A stretch of 64,000 nt of DNA. Source: Neofusicoccum parvum (taxonomy: Eukaryota; Ascomycota; Dothideomycetes; Botryosphaeriales; Botryosphaeriaceae). Shown in pieces: positions 23,454-35,400 of the stretch (positions within the stretch are counted from its first letter, which is position 1; each line of letters begins with the position of its first letter). The notes under the pieces were generated by a model. That model searched no databases. It saw only the letters and a list, made by a program, of their open reading frames with translations, and was not told the DNA's origin. A program made the translations under genes and the position numbers. The DNA is taken from the NCBI GenBank assembly GCA_020912385.1, contig CP087206.1, forward strand, positions 3,906,001 through 3,970,000, read 5' to 3'.

Positions 23454-24306
23454 CTGGGTCGCCTCTCGATGCTCATCGCTCCGCCGGCGGGGTCGTGTGT
23501 TGGGCGGGCTCCAATGGCTGCGGCGGCGCGCTGGAATTCCGTCGGCGGCAATGCGGGCAGTTCCAAAGCGCGCAGTCGATGTGGGTGCCTATTTTCGGGC
23601 TCGGCGCGTGGGATGCAGCGCACGGCGGGGCGGGCAGCGGAGGCGCGGAGATGGGGACGGCTGTGCGAGCCTGCGGCGACGGTCAGCGGCGCGGGCCTGG
23701 CGTCTGTTGGTGGGCGGTGACGATACCTACGGTGGGCTGCTCAGCTGCCGGAGCTATGTGACTATCGCAGGCGTCAGCTTCTTCGATTCGACAAGCGGCA
23801 GGCGCACGGGCGGGCACGTGCTGAGGCGTCCTATTTGCGCGCGTCTTCCCTGCATTTCCCCGTCGCCGGCCCTAGGAACACAGCCACTCGCACCTGCCAC
23901 ATTTTCCCGCCAGCCGCCGACTTGTCGCAGCCAAGTCGCGCATCCCGCCCCTCGACTGCCCTCATTTCGTCTGCCTGTCGCTCTCTCGCTGTCTCTCGTG
24001 TCGTCTTCTCTCTCTCGCCGTTCTTTCCCGCCCGCTGCCGCTTGCATTGTCGTTCTCTGCGCCTGCGCCTGTAAGCGCTGCTGCCGGAACTTTAAAGCCT
24101 CCAACGTCCGACAGTCCTCTCCACGCCCAGACAGTCACTGAAACTCCCTGCGTTCCACGCGCAGCCTCAAAGCCGCTTCTTAGCCACATTGCGTGTACGA
24201 CCGCACGCTGCTCCTCGCCTTCTTCTTCTCTCATCGCTCTCTTTCTCTTTTTCTTCTTCAACATATCCCCCACCAAACCACCGAACGCCTCTTACGCCTT
24301 ACGACC
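23454..24306. other. Divergent promoter region, VPS8 / RCR-like gene
   Basis: 853 bp between divergent genes. The end nearest the RCR-like start (about 24205-24262) is a strong CT-rich tract, a common core-promoter and leader element in filamentous fungi. Overlapping open frames here carry no family signature. Confidence 0.6.
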
Positions 24307-25008
24307 ATGCTTCTGCCACGCCAAGGCTCTTCAGGTGACCCAGCCTTCGAGTCCGACGACGACTTCTACTACGACTCCTTCTGGTTCTCGAAGGTAAGCG
24401 GCGCCGCTAGATCCCACAAGGCTGAACTAACGGATCGATCTATAGGAGGGCATCATCATCAAATATGTCATTTTCGGCGTGTTCATGTTGATATTCCTGC
24501 TGTGGTTTGTCGGAGGCTACATTCATGCACAGCGCAGGATGAAGAAGGGCCTCGCTCCTCTGGCCTACCACAAGGTACGCGAATTCTGTTCTGTGGCCTC
24601 GTATTTTCAATGAGCTAAGACTAATGTCCACCCCAGTGGCTCGTTCCGAGGTACCAGCGCGCGCGCTTCGAACCGCAGATGCAAGGCGTTGTCTACTACC
24701 AGTATCACGGCCAGCAACAATACTACGCTCCCGGACAGAACGGCTATCCTATGCAACCCTACCAGGAGCCCCCGCCGCTGTACAACCAAGACGTGCCACC
24801 TTCCTACCAGCCGCCGCCCGGAGCTTCCAAGGTCGACCCGCAGCAGCAGTATGGTCCTCCGTCGCCAGCCTATGCACCTCCGCAGGGACCGCCGCCTTCC
24901 GGCTCTCTGGGTCCGCAGGGAACGCAGCAGACTGGCGTTGTTAGTGATGAGCCCACCCCTCCAGCGCAGGCGCACCACACGGGGAGCTCCAACCCTTTCC
25001 GTCTCTAA
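24307..25008 (+). CDS. RCR-like single-pass membrane protein with PPxY motifs
   Basis: Exons 24307-24393, 24446-24574 and 24637-25008 give 195 residues. A short N-terminal acidic/aromatic segment (DDDFYYDSFWF) precedes one membrane span, KYVIFGVFMLIFLLWFVGGY, then a basic stop-transfer segment with HAQRRMKKG. The cytoplasmic tail is Pro/Gln/Tyr-rich and holds PPPLY and PPSY, both fitting the PPxY motif bound by WW domains of Rsp5-type ubiquitin ligases. This layout fits the RCR family (resistance to Congo red; chitin and cell-wall regulation, endosomal sorting adaptors). Membrane topology and PY motifs are seen directly; ligase binding is inferred from the family. Confidence 0.75.
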
Positions 25009-25259
25009 GCATCAAGATACAGTAATGGCCTTTGTCAACTTGTAATGGGCAGAATAATTGAGTTCTATGGGAAACGTAGGGACCTGGACCGCTCACTGGA
25101 TGAGCCGTGCCAGCGGCGTTTGGTGGAAACTCACTGTACACTTCTACAGTCGCATCGATACCAGAGTTGCACCAATTTACTTCATTGACTTCGTAATTGC
25201 ATAAGCGTGTAGTAGTACGTATCATAGAGAAATTCAAAACGTGGGTGTGTTCCCCCGCT

Positions 25260-25984
25260 TCATTCAACTTCCATGGGCTCGACTTCCATGTCGTCGCCCG
25301 CCATGTCCATGATAGAATCGACATCGTCGACTGTGAGGTCATTGTTACCTGTCCGCTGCGAGATAAGCTTTGTTGACTGGTCGGGTTCCCGTTGCGAGGC
25401 GGGTTGCTTCTCGGCTCTGTGTCGAGCCTCGATGATGGCCTTCCTAACACTGTCTTTGTCTTCGGGCACAGATAGCGAGGTGGGGACCCCGTAGAGCACA
25501 AGCTGGTTATTGGCGGTCCGCTCAAGCTCTCTGCCGGTGCTCATCAAGACGTGCTTGGGTATCTTGGTGAGATGCTTCTCGATGTCAGGGAGGAAAATAG
25601 GGTTCTCCTCGTCGGATTCAATGTCGGCAAGCTCCTTGTCGAGGTCGTAGATGTAAACCTTGTCCTTGGTGTCCTCCAGTTGCATCCAGTCGTCATCCTG
25701 AGACTTGGTTGTGGAGGTGCGGGAAGAGCTTGGATCGAGGGGTGGTGTGGAGTGGGCGGCGGACGGCGATGCGGCGACGGGGATGTAGAGCTTGCCGGTG
25801 CTGTCTGGGGCAGCCTGTCAGCTCGGGCGGGCGAGGCAGGGCGAGCGGCTGGGGGCATACCGATATTCAGAAGGTTGAAGCGTTTGGACAGGCGCTGTTC
25901 GGACTCCAGGCCTTCGGCGGCCGGGCGCTTGAGCCCGCGGTGCGGCTCTGTGGCCATGGACATTACCTCCGCGCGTGTTGCCAT
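25260..25984 (-). CDS. Conserved fungal protein of unknown function
   Basis: Exons 25984-25861 and 25804-25260, with a 56-bp intron (donor GTATGC, branch CTGAC), give 222 residues. A basic N-terminus (PHRGLKRPAAEG; RLSKRFNLLN) could serve as a nuclear signal. The middle has the ordered acidic-hydrophobic block VYIYDLDKELADIESDEENP followed by IFLPDIEKHLTKIPKHVL, and NNQLVLYGVPTSLSVPED. The C-terminus is acidic and Met-rich (MDMAGDDMEVEPMEVE). The block looks conserved across filamentous fungi from general familiarity, but I cannot name its family or function. It is transcribed away from alanyl-tRNA synthetase across a gap of only 142 bp (442 bp to the second start there). Confidence 0.75.
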
Positions 25985-26126
25985 TCCCCGTCACCTCGCT
26001 CACACCAACTGTCCAGAGCTCAGCGCACGCGCATCCAACAGTTGATTTCTCAGCAGCTTTCAGCTCGCACTGCCACGCTCACTGCATTGTCCCAGAGGGT
26101 CGGTCTCGGGGGCCGGGATAGGGTGG

Positions 26127-26723
26127 ATGCTGCGACTTCGCGTGGGGTCCAGAGATGCGGCTGGCGGCTTCGTGAGTCACGGCGGGCAAGCGCGACATTT
26201 GAGGCCGCGTGAATTCCGCGCGCAGAAGCTTCTACAAATTCCTGGCACAACCCAGACCCCCCAGGCACTCCACCGCAACGCCATCGCCCACGCCAGCCAA
26301 GCCTCCGCTCTCCGCTCCGCACCGCTTGCGCGCGTTGCAGCACTCAGCCGCCCCTCCACGCGATCACCGCTGCGCCCCGCAGCGCGTCCTCCGCAACCAC
26401 ACCACCCCCACCTCCACCGCCGCACAATGGCTTCGCTCGTCGACCAGCAGGCCGAGTGGCCCGCCCAGCGCGTGCGCCAGACCTTCCTCGACTTCTTCAA
26501 GAAGAATGGCCATACCTTCGTCCCCTCGTCGTCCGTCGTGCCGCTGTCGGATCCCACCCTGCTGTTCACCAATGCGGGCATGAACCAGTACAAGTCAATC
26601 TTCCTGGGCACCGTCGACCCAAACTCCGACTTCGCTACCCTCAAGCGCGCTGTCAACTCGCAGAAGTGCATTCGCGCCGGTGGCAAGCACAATGACCTGG
26701 ACGACGTCGGCAAGGATAGCTAC

Positions 26724-26754
<31 letters not shown>

Positions 26755-29373
26755 GGAGCTTTGGCGACTACTTCAAGAAGGAGGCAATTGAGTACTCGTG
26801 GGAGCTGCTGACCAAGGTCTACGGTCTCGATCCCGACAGGCTGTACGTGACCTACTTCGAGGGCGATAAGAGCCTGGGCCTCGAGCCCGACGACGAGGCG
26901 AGGAAATACTGGAAGGCTGTTGGCGTCGCCGACGACCACATTCTCACGGGCAATGTCAAGGACAACTTCTGGGAGATGGGCGACCAGGGTCCTTGCGGTC
27001 CCTGCAGTGAAATCCACTACGATAGGATAGGCGGCCGCAATGCTGCCCATCTGGTCAACATGGACGACCCCAATGTCCTCGAGATCTGGAACAACGTCTT
27101 CATCCAATACAACCGCGAGCCCGACAGGTCGCTGAGGCCGCTGCCCAACAAGCACGTTGACACGGGTCTGGGTTATGAGCGTCTGGTCTCTGTGCTTCAG
27201 AACAAGATGTCCAACTATGACACCGATGTCTTTACCCCGCTGTTCAAGACCATCCAGGAAATCACTGGCGTGAGAGAATACCAGGGCAAGTTTGGTGATG
27301 AAGATACGGATGGAATTGACACTGCTTACCGTGTCGTTGCCGACCATGTTCGTCTGTTGACCTTTGCCATCTCTGATGGTGCCATTCCTGATGCCGTTGG
27401 CCGTGGTTACGTCGTGCGTCGCGTTCTCAGGAGAGGTGCCCGCTATGCTCGCAAATACCTCAACACCGACATTGGCAACTTCTTCTCGAAAATTGTGCCG
27501 AAGCTCGTGGAGCAAGTTGGCGATATGTTCCCTGAAATCAAGAAGAAGGAGCAGGACGTCAAGGAGATTCTGGATGAGGAGGAGCAGGCGTTCGCGAAGA
27601 GTCTGGATCGGGGCGAGGTCATGTTCGACAGGTACGCCAAACAGGTCGAGGCGAGTGGAAGCAAGAAGATCCCCGGAAAGGATGTGTGGCGGTTGTACGA
27701 CACCTACGGGTTCCCCGAAGATTTGACTCTGATCATGGCCGAGGAGAGGGGTCTTACCATCGACGATGCCGAGGTCAGGGAAGCGCAGGCCATCGCGAAG
27801 GAGGCCAGTAAGGGTGCAAAGAAGGCCGGCGCCAACGTGGTCAAGCTGGACGTGCACGCCCTGGGTCAGCTCCAGGATATGAAGGTGCCCACGACAGACG
27901 ATTCCTTCAAGTTCGCCAAGGACAACATCACCGCCAAGATCAAGGCTATTTTCCACCCGGAGAAGAAGTTCATCAAGAGCACTAGTGAGGTTGGCGAGGG
28001 TGAGCAAATCGGTCTGGTCCTCGACAGGACAAACTTCTATGCCGAGCAGGGTGGTCAGGAGTTCGACACCGGTAAGATTCTTATCGAGGGTGCCAACGAG
28101 GCTGCTTTCGATGTGCAGAACGTGCAAGTTTCAAACGGCTTCGTTCTCCACACTGGCTATCTTAGCTACGGCGCTCTTTCGCTCGAGGATGAAGTCATCG
28201 CCGAGTACGACGAGCTCCGCCGCAACCCGATTCGCAGCAACCACACTGGTACTCACGTGCTCAACTACGCTCTGCGCGAGGTCCTCGGCTGGGACATCGA
28301 CCAGAAGGGTTCCCTTGTTGCTCCCGAGAAGCTCCGTTTTGATTTCTCGCACAAGCAGGGTGTCACTGAGGCCGAGATTGCGAAGATCGAGACCATCGCA
28401 AATGGCTACATTAAGGATAACCGCACCGTGTATATTGAGCCTGTCGCTGTTGCGGAGGCACATAAGATTCGCGGCGTTCGCGCCATCTTCGGCGAGAAGT
28501 ATCCCGACCCCGTCCGCGTTGTCTCGATTGGTACTCCTGTGTCGGACATCCTGAAGGACCCCGAGAACGAGAAGTGGGAGAAGCTCAGCATCGAGTTCTG
28601 CGGTGGCACCCACGTTGCCAGCACCGGTGAGATCAAAGAGCTCGTCGTTGTCGAAGAGAGCGGCATTGCCAAGGGTATTCGTCGTATCATTGCCGTCACT
28701 GGCCAGGGCGCATACGATGTCCAGCGTGTCGCTGCCGACTTCTCCAAGGAGCTGGAGAGCCTGGAGAAGATGGCGTTCAGCCCGGAGAAGGAGGTCCGCG
28801 CCAAGAAGAGCCAGAACGAGCTGAATGAACTCTCCATCTCGGTGATCGACAAGGAGAAGCTTCGCAAGCGCCTTGGCGCCGTGACGAAGTCGATCCTCGA
28901 CGAGCAGAAGAAGCAGGCCAAGGTTATCAACAAGAAAGTGCTGGACACGGTCACCAACTACTTCTCCGAGAACAAGGATGCCAAGTTCCTCGTCCAGAAG
29001 CTTGACTACAACGCTCATACCAGCAAGGCTATTGCCGAGGCCATCAAGCACGTCAGCAGTAAGCAGAAGGACAAGACGGTCTATCTTATGGCTGGTGACG
29101 CGCAGGATGGCAAGGTCGTGCACGGTTGTTACATGGGCGATGTAAGTTTTGTCCGCTCCCAATAACTATCTCAGATCCAGATCGCTAACACTACCGCAGC
29201 ACTTCGAGACCCAGGGCGCCTCTGCTGGTGAGTGGTCGAAGTCCGTCTCCGGAGTCATCGGCGGCAAGGCCGGTGGCAAGGGCAAGACTGCCATTGGCCA
29301 GGGCACGAGCCCGGACAAGCTGGACGAAGGTCTGGAACAGGCGACCAAGTACTTGGAGAAGTTCCAAATCTAA
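26127..29373 (+). CDS. ALA1: Alanyl-tRNA synthetase, cytosolic and probable mitochondrial forms
   Basis: Two exons, 26127-29141 and 29200-29373 (donor GTAAGT, branch GCTAAC). The ATG at 26427 starts the usual cytosolic enzyme ([20 protein letters not shown], 962 residues). An in-frame ATG at 26127 adds 100 residues rich in Arg, Ala, Ser and Pro with very few acidic residues, which looks like a mitochondrial targeting sequence. Context is weak at the first ATG (T at -3) and strong at the second (A at -3, G at +4), which fits leaky scanning. Class II synthetase core motifs ([19 protein letters not shown]-like stretch near 27000), editing-domain zinc ligands HTGTH and CGGTHV, and a C-Ala-type tail are all present. 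It charges tRNA-Ala in both compartments. Confidence 0.95.
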
Positions 29374-29965
29374 GGAAATTGGGAAAATAAAATTTCGGAA
29401 GAGGGAAAAAAAAGATGAGCGGTGCTTATTTCTTGTTTACCTAGAGAAGGATCATCGCAGGTTTAGTCGAGGTACGACGTATCTGATCGATTTGTTGCTT
29501 CGATGTTCGTTGTACCTAGTAGTGAGTGCGCGCTTTTACCGGGCTGAAGTACCGTGAGAGCTTTTCCTGCAAGGATCGTGAGTGAGTGGAGAACTGGGGT
29601 ACCTGGTGGTGCCACATTGCCCGAACGAAGGTGCGGCACCACGGGTCAGCGCGGGACGGCACGTTTTGGGGCCGTGCTGATCAGAGCGGGTATATACGAG
29701 TATCACGTAAGATGTGGCTTTTGCAATCCTTGAGGATGCAGATGGTCACTGCGTTCCTGCATACTACGTAATCGAATGTTGGATTTGACGAGCACGACAT
29801 TTGTAAGATGTGTTGCATCTAACCTCCTTCGCTCGTTGTTCGGGAATAAACGAAGATTTGACGACGATGGCGTGTCGTGCACTAGACACCCACCGGCCTT
29901 CCTTCCGCTCATTGCGGGAGAATTCTGCTTGAAGTTTCTGTGATGTCTACCTCGAGGCTGGAGCT
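29374..29965. other. Convergent intergenic region
   Basis: 3' flanks of alanyl-tRNA synthetase and the HET gene. No gene is seen; short open stretches lack any family signal. Confidence 0.6.
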
Positions 29966-32008
29966 TTAGCCTAACCTGATTCGCTCTCTCTTTGCCATTG
30001 GAAATTGATCTTGGAACGCTGATAATGCGTCTTTGAAAGAAATAGTCCGATCTTCACCATGGTGAGCCTCGAGTGTGACCAAGCCCACTCGCTCTGTTGT
30101 GGTCGCAGTTTTCTCGATGGCCAGACATTGAAACAACAATATTCCAAGGGAAGGGGTGACCCTCCATCCTATCCAAATTGCGGCCAAAGTGCCAATCTGT
30201 CGATTCCCGGCCTGAATGTCGTTCGCGAGTAGGTTTGTGGACGATAGATATGGTTCTGCCGTCACAACACCTGGAACTCGAAGACGAGGAATACCGGGCT
30301 CAGAAGGTTTGGGACTGTGGGGAACGAGTTCCAGAGGAATGGTCCAGCCGTCAATCCAAATGAATTGAGGAGCTTCAACACCTTCTCCCCATCTCTGCTG
30401 GGATGAGAGCTGATTCAAGGTCACGATCTCTGTGCTATTTCTCAGCTCCACAGCGGTGCTAACGGAAACTTGCTCATAGAGGTTGCTAAGAGAGGTAATG
30501 CCTTGCCAGCCCGTCCACGACCACGAAGGAAACTGGGGAAGTCTATCCACCTGATTGGACGGCTTCTTTCCAGAGTGATCTGCCACAGTCCAGTCAAGAC
30601 GTAGCCGGGCTTTGATATCCGTGCATACGTAGGGAACACCCATGAGATGATGTATTGGGGGTGAGCAGTCTTCGAAGTCCGATAGAACTCCCATTATGCC
30701 ATTCATCGCGTCTGACGGGTAAGTCAGCTCCCTCTTTGTATAGCGTTCGATCGTGGTCCAAAATCGGTCCATGTCAGGCATGTCGTCTTTGAATGAAAGG
30801 ACTTCCTGGAGGTCGCATCCCATGTTCTCTTGTCGAGCTGGAACGTAGGTGTTCTTCCATGCGGAGGCTGGCCATTCCTCTATCATCGTTGTCTGGCACT
30901 GCAGGAAGGCATGTTGATCTGTGAAGAAAAGCCTTCGTTTCGACAGCATGAACTCCTGATATGTCCAAGCGCGAGTTACCCAGACTGAGTCGGCGACAAG
31001 CTCTTGTGATGTATCGTGTAAAACATAGAATTCGTACCCTCCGATTTGAGTAACTGCTCCTCTCTTGGCTCGATTGGTCGAAACTCCAGGAAGCCCATGA
31101 CCGGGATCACTTCCTGCGGCTGCAATGATGGTCAACTGAGCTTGACTGTAGATCAACCCCATTTGATGGATTTGGGCATGCTGTTCCCTCTTGCTTTCTT
31201 GATTGATGCAGTATCGGTCGACCCACAAGAAATCCAGACCCAGTGCCAAGGTCACTGTGACAGCATCTGCGATAGTCTTTGGAAGGTTCTGAACATCACC
31301 GAGCGGTATTGACGGAGGCCCCCAAACATAGCTCAGCACGACATATGCGCAGTCTTCCGGAGCTTGTACTATCTTCCGGCTGTGGCAGTCAATCACTTTC
31401 AATCCGGTAATGTGTCGGTGTTTCAGAGGTCTGCAACTCGGATGAGAAGCCCGGCAGATCTCGAAATGTTGTCGAAAAATTGACCAGTCGATGCTTTGAC
31501 AGTTCTGGACTTTCTGCAGACTGTGAAAGTCCACTGGATGCGACTTTCGCGGCTTACGACAGCTGAACCTCAAGTCATTGCTGATCCTGATGGTCTGCAG
31601 CTCTTCTGATGCGCACTGTCGGCCCGAGCTTCGGTAAAAATGAAAGTAGGTTCCATCGACGGGGGGATACCTCGTTCGATTATCCCTTACGGGCTGGCCG
31701 AGCATGCAGCTTGGACAGGATGTGTCCCAGTCTTTTTTCCAACCCCATTTTCTCATTGAGAAGCTTGTCCTTCGTTTTTCTACTAAATCGAGAATGCGTT
31801 GAGGAAGTTCCAGGTTCTTGCATGTACGACAATATGCAGATTGGTCGAACCCGTGCAGGGTGTAATCAACGGCATCCGGAGATTTGTTCTTTGATTCAGG
31901 CGCAACCTCGGATTCGCTGTCTCTGACGCGTTTGCTGTCAGACCCATCGTGGCTCTGTGGGGGTTTCCTCTTCGAGCTGTTTCGTAGCCCTGTTCTCCGT
32001 TTCATCAT
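29966..32008 (-). CDS. HET-domain (heterokaryon incompatibility) protein
   Basis: A single-exon protein. The ATG at 32008 (MMKRRTGLRN) is preferred, giving 680 residues; the open frame extends to 32215. The HET domain (PF06985) is clear: YVVLSYVWG, then LGLDFLWVDRYCINQESK with the conserved DxxCINQ-type block, YSQAQLTIIAAAG, and VTRAWTYQEFMLSKRRLFFT. An N-terminal region with Cys pairs (CRTCKNLELPQRIL; CPSCMLG) precedes it. HET proteins take part in allorecognition and regulated cell death after fusion of unlike hyphae; individual members often have no known partner. No NACHT, ankyrin or WD repeat is fused here. The gene lies beside two plant-polysaccharide glycosidase genes, and I infer no functional link. 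Confidence 0.9.
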   Translation of the reverse strand: MMKRRTGLRNSSKRKPPQSHDGSDSKRVRDSESEVAPESKNKSPDAVDYTLHGFDQSAYCRTCKNLELPQRILDLVEKRRTSFSMRKWGWKKDWDTSCPSCMLGQPVRDNRTRYPPVDGTYFHFYRSSGRQCASEELQTIRISNDLRFSCRKPRKSHPVDFHSLQKVQNCQSIDWSIFRQHFEICRASHPSCRPLKHRHITGLKVIDCHSRKIVQAPEDCAYVVLSYVWGPPSIPLGDVQNLPKTIADAVTVTLALGLDFLWVDRYCINQESKREQHAQIHQMGLIYSQAQLTIIAAAGSDPGHGLPGVSTNRAKRGAVTQIGGYEFYVLHDTSQELVADSVWVTRAWTYQEFMLSKRRLFFTDQHAFLQCQTTMIEEWPASAWKNTYVPARQENMGCDLQEVLSFKDDMPDMDRFWTTIERYTKRELTYPSDAMNGIMGVLSDFEDCSPPIHHLMGVPYVCTDIKARLRLDWTVADHSGKKPSNQVDRLPQFPSWSWTGWQGITSLSNLYEQVSVSTAVELRNSTEIVTLNQLSSQQRWGEGVEAPQFIWIDGWTIPLELVPHSPKPSEPGIPRLRVPGVVTAEPYLSSTNLLANDIQAGNRQIGTLAAIWIGWRVTPSLGILLFQCLAIEKTATTTERVGLVTLEAHHGEDRTISFKDALSAFQDQFPMAKRERIRLG

Positions 32009-32484
32009 CTCGATCTGATGGTGATCAAGACTCGGAAATATTTGCTGTTCATGGTCGTGCAACGGTAGTGGGAATGTCTGGGAGAGAGCGAGTGAAGTGT
32101 AAGAAAGTGGACGCAGGATCTCGGAGTTGGGTGATGATCGTCCGCGGCTGACGTAAGGATCCTGCTCAAGCCCCTGCCCCGCATCTCGTGGCCTACTCGA
32201 GTATTTTGCCAGCAACGCAGACTCTTGCTCTCAAGTTGATTATAGGCATGGGTGAAAAGCTCCAGGTTACAGTTTATTGAAAATCTATACTCGCTTTCAT
32301 GATATCCACCCGGCCCCTTGATAGACCGTTTTACTGGCTATGTGCAGCTCCGTGAAAGATGTCCACGACGACGCGGGTAATCAGAAATCAGGACGCCTGG
32401 ATATTCATGGATTGGTGGCCAAGGATGGCCAATAGAGCTAAGCGCGAGACCGTGGAAGATAGAGCTACACTTTAATTGCCGAAA
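32009..32484. other. Intergenic: HET promoter and GH35 3' flank
   Basis: Part (32009-32215) is an in-frame extension of the HET reading frame and may be leader. The rest is AT-rich with no gene seen. Confidence 0.5.
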
Positions 32485-35400
32485 TCAAAACGCACCCTCC
32501 CTTTCCGTCCACACTGGCTGCGGCGCCTGGCTGGGCTTCTTGTACCCCGACTGAATCACTTGTGTGGACACAAGTTGAAGGTCCACCAAGCCCACGTCCG
32601 CATCATCCAAGTTCCACAGAGTGATGGCCAACGTATTTCGACCATTGTAGTTGAGTATGCCTTCGGGAACAGGAAACGACGTCTGAGGTCCGAGATTGTT
32701 GACTGTAGACGGCGCGTTAGCTTGACTTGCGACACGAGCATGCATGCGCCACATTTCACTTACTGTATTTTCCATACTGGTACCCGTTGACGTAGATCTG
32801 ACATCTGAAATTTGCTAGCGTGCCCTCCGTCGTCTTAACCTCAGTGAAGACCAGGCTCAGGGGGATGTCGTAGCCGCTGGCGGGCAGGTCGAGGTCGAAC
32901 GTCGCCGAGTAGAAGCCGATGCCGGCGGCTGCTATCCCCTCGAAAGGAGATCTGGAAACCCACGAAGCGGACGGAGGCTCTGGTTGGTGGTATCCTTGAC
33001 GCTCGGCGTACATTGCTCCCTCGTTGAGGGGTCCCCGGACGATGTCGACGTAGTCCTCGCCACCAAGGTTCCCCGTCATTGTCCAGGTGATGTCGGATTG
33101 TGGCTGGCCGGAGAGGGAGTAGTCGAGGATGCCGCGCGGTTCTTTCATGGTCTCGGAGTGGATGAAGGAGTTCATGTTCAACCCCATATGGTCCATCACC
33201 AGCGTCAGCACGTACGGTTGGCCGACTTGCAGGCCTGAAAGGTTGAACGATTGAGTGTGGTTTGCGGAGCTAGCGTCACCGGCGAATGACTGGAGGAATG
33301 TCTGGTTGATCCACAGAGAATGCCCGAATGCATCTCCTCCCTGAGTAGTGAGATTGAACTGCTTCTCACTTTCGGAAGGTACGAAGTGGCCTCGGTAGAT
33401 GAGTGACCCTGCATGGAATCCATAGTCACCCGCGTATAGCGAAGTCGGCGTTGTTAGATTCCGCGGGTTGTTGCTCTTCAAAAGCACGCATTCTATCCAG
33501 TTTGAGTCATCGTACGTCGTGAAAATCTCGGGAAGGGAGTCGACATATTTCCAGTCCAAAGAGTGGAGGTCCGGCAGTCTCACTGCGGGTGCATTGTATT
33601 GGATTGAAGCCTGCAGTCTGCCTCCGCCAAGGCTGACGGTGGAGAGGGCTTCGCTGTTGAGTGTAACTGCCGAACAGTCTGGAGAAATGCCTGAGATGAT
33701 CTCGAGCTCTGTCGTAGAGTTGGTATCTCCAGTTAAGTGAAGGGCTCCTCCAGAAAAGACAGCGCTGCGTAGAAGGTAGCCAGCTTTGACAATCACTGAC
33801 GTCTTCGTAGAAGAATAGTAGTTGCCGATGGGTTCTGGCGCGGGAAGGTCCAGTACCCAGTAATTATAAGCATCGTTCCGCCAGAGAAGATACACTTCCA
33901 GACCATTTCCAAAATGGACTACTCGGCGTGTCGGCTCAACCTGCCATTGGACGATGGTCATGGATCCTTTGCTGTGAATCGTGACTCCCTCTCCTTCTGC
34001 AGTGCAGTTTCCTGCTAAGGAAGGAAGAGCGAATTCATGCAGTTCACCTTCGCCGCCATAAAGCAGCAGTACGGTCCTTCCTGCATACTTCTTCCAGGTG
34101 AATATCTCTGCCGATGAGTATATCAGGTTCGTTCCACCGACATCGTAGTCCGTCACGTGGATCTTCGAGTCACGGCCATTCAAAGTAAGAGTCCCACCAA
34201 GCTGCGGGACGGTCAGGTTCCCAGCACTGGTGGGCACGGTAAGGCGGTAGGGGGTGGGGTTCCATGACGTCCAGTCGGTATGCCTGACAAGATAGAAACG
34301 TGTTGGGTGGTTTCCAATCGGGGTGACCAATATTTGTTCAGTATCGACGTAGGCGTGTGTCTTGTTTTCCGGTATGGCCGTAAGGTATGCCGGTGATGCT
34401 TGCAAAAAGTGAGCTTGCAACTTGGCCTCGCTGTATTTTTCTCTTGTGATGCTGCGGTCCTCGGCAATCATGGCGCCATGGTCATACGACGTGTACCCTT
34501 CGGGATGGCCCATGTTGCCCCAGTTCGTCCCACCATAAGTCTGCAATACATCAATGTTCTGCAGGGTCGGGGACACAACTTTTACGAACCATATAAATGT
34601 TCAGAATCTTGATCGAGCGACCAATTAGTTCTTTTTGGAAAACGCGCTGGAACTCTGGACCGATTAAGGCTGCACATTTGTCAAGACCGACCCCACCCCT
34701 GACAGCGTCAGTATCTTGACACCTCTAATGTGTGCTTGTGTAGTATCAACGCACCATGGATCTGGGGCCCCGCCCTGGAACTCGAGGACTGAGTAAGGTG
34801 TGCTTGGACTTTGCTGGAGATGGTTCTGGTAGGTATAGTCCAAAGCGATCAAGGGCGTTGGGTCGGACCAGTTGGTCGGATTTGCACCTTCCTTGAGTTA
34901 GCCTATGAGAAACCGTGGGCCCGCAGTATGTATGTACTTACATCCATCGTAAAAGGGGTACGAGTCGTGGGCGTAGATATCCGCTTCTCCTTGACCGGTC
35001 CCTGGAGCCCAGTTTCCCAGCGGAGTCATGTCGTTGCTGATCAATGGAACTAAGATGCCGTTGCGACGAGCCTGCTGCTCAACATATTCCATGTACGCCG
35101 GTTCGAGAAGCTTCGTAGACTCGATGTAGCTGGATGCTCCGACAGCGAGACTGTATTCATTCTCCGGCTGGAAGAGAACGACTGGCCCGCCACTGGTAAT
35201 CTGTGCGCGCTCTATATTTGCTGCCACCTTTGCAATGTATGCCTCGGTCGCGTTGAGATAGTCGGGGGAAGTCGACCTGAGCTCTCCCTTGAGTCGTTGC
35301 AGCCAGCCCGGTAGTCCACCCCCAGACAGTTCCGAGTTGATATAAGGACCAGGCCGGGCGATCAGGTAGAGGCCTACTTCGGAAGCGGCGTCAAAAAAAG

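Noticed and set aside
26595..28127. Minus-strand open frame (510 codons)
   Set aside because: Antisense of alanyl-tRNA synthetase with Leu/Val-rich shadow composition and no family match.
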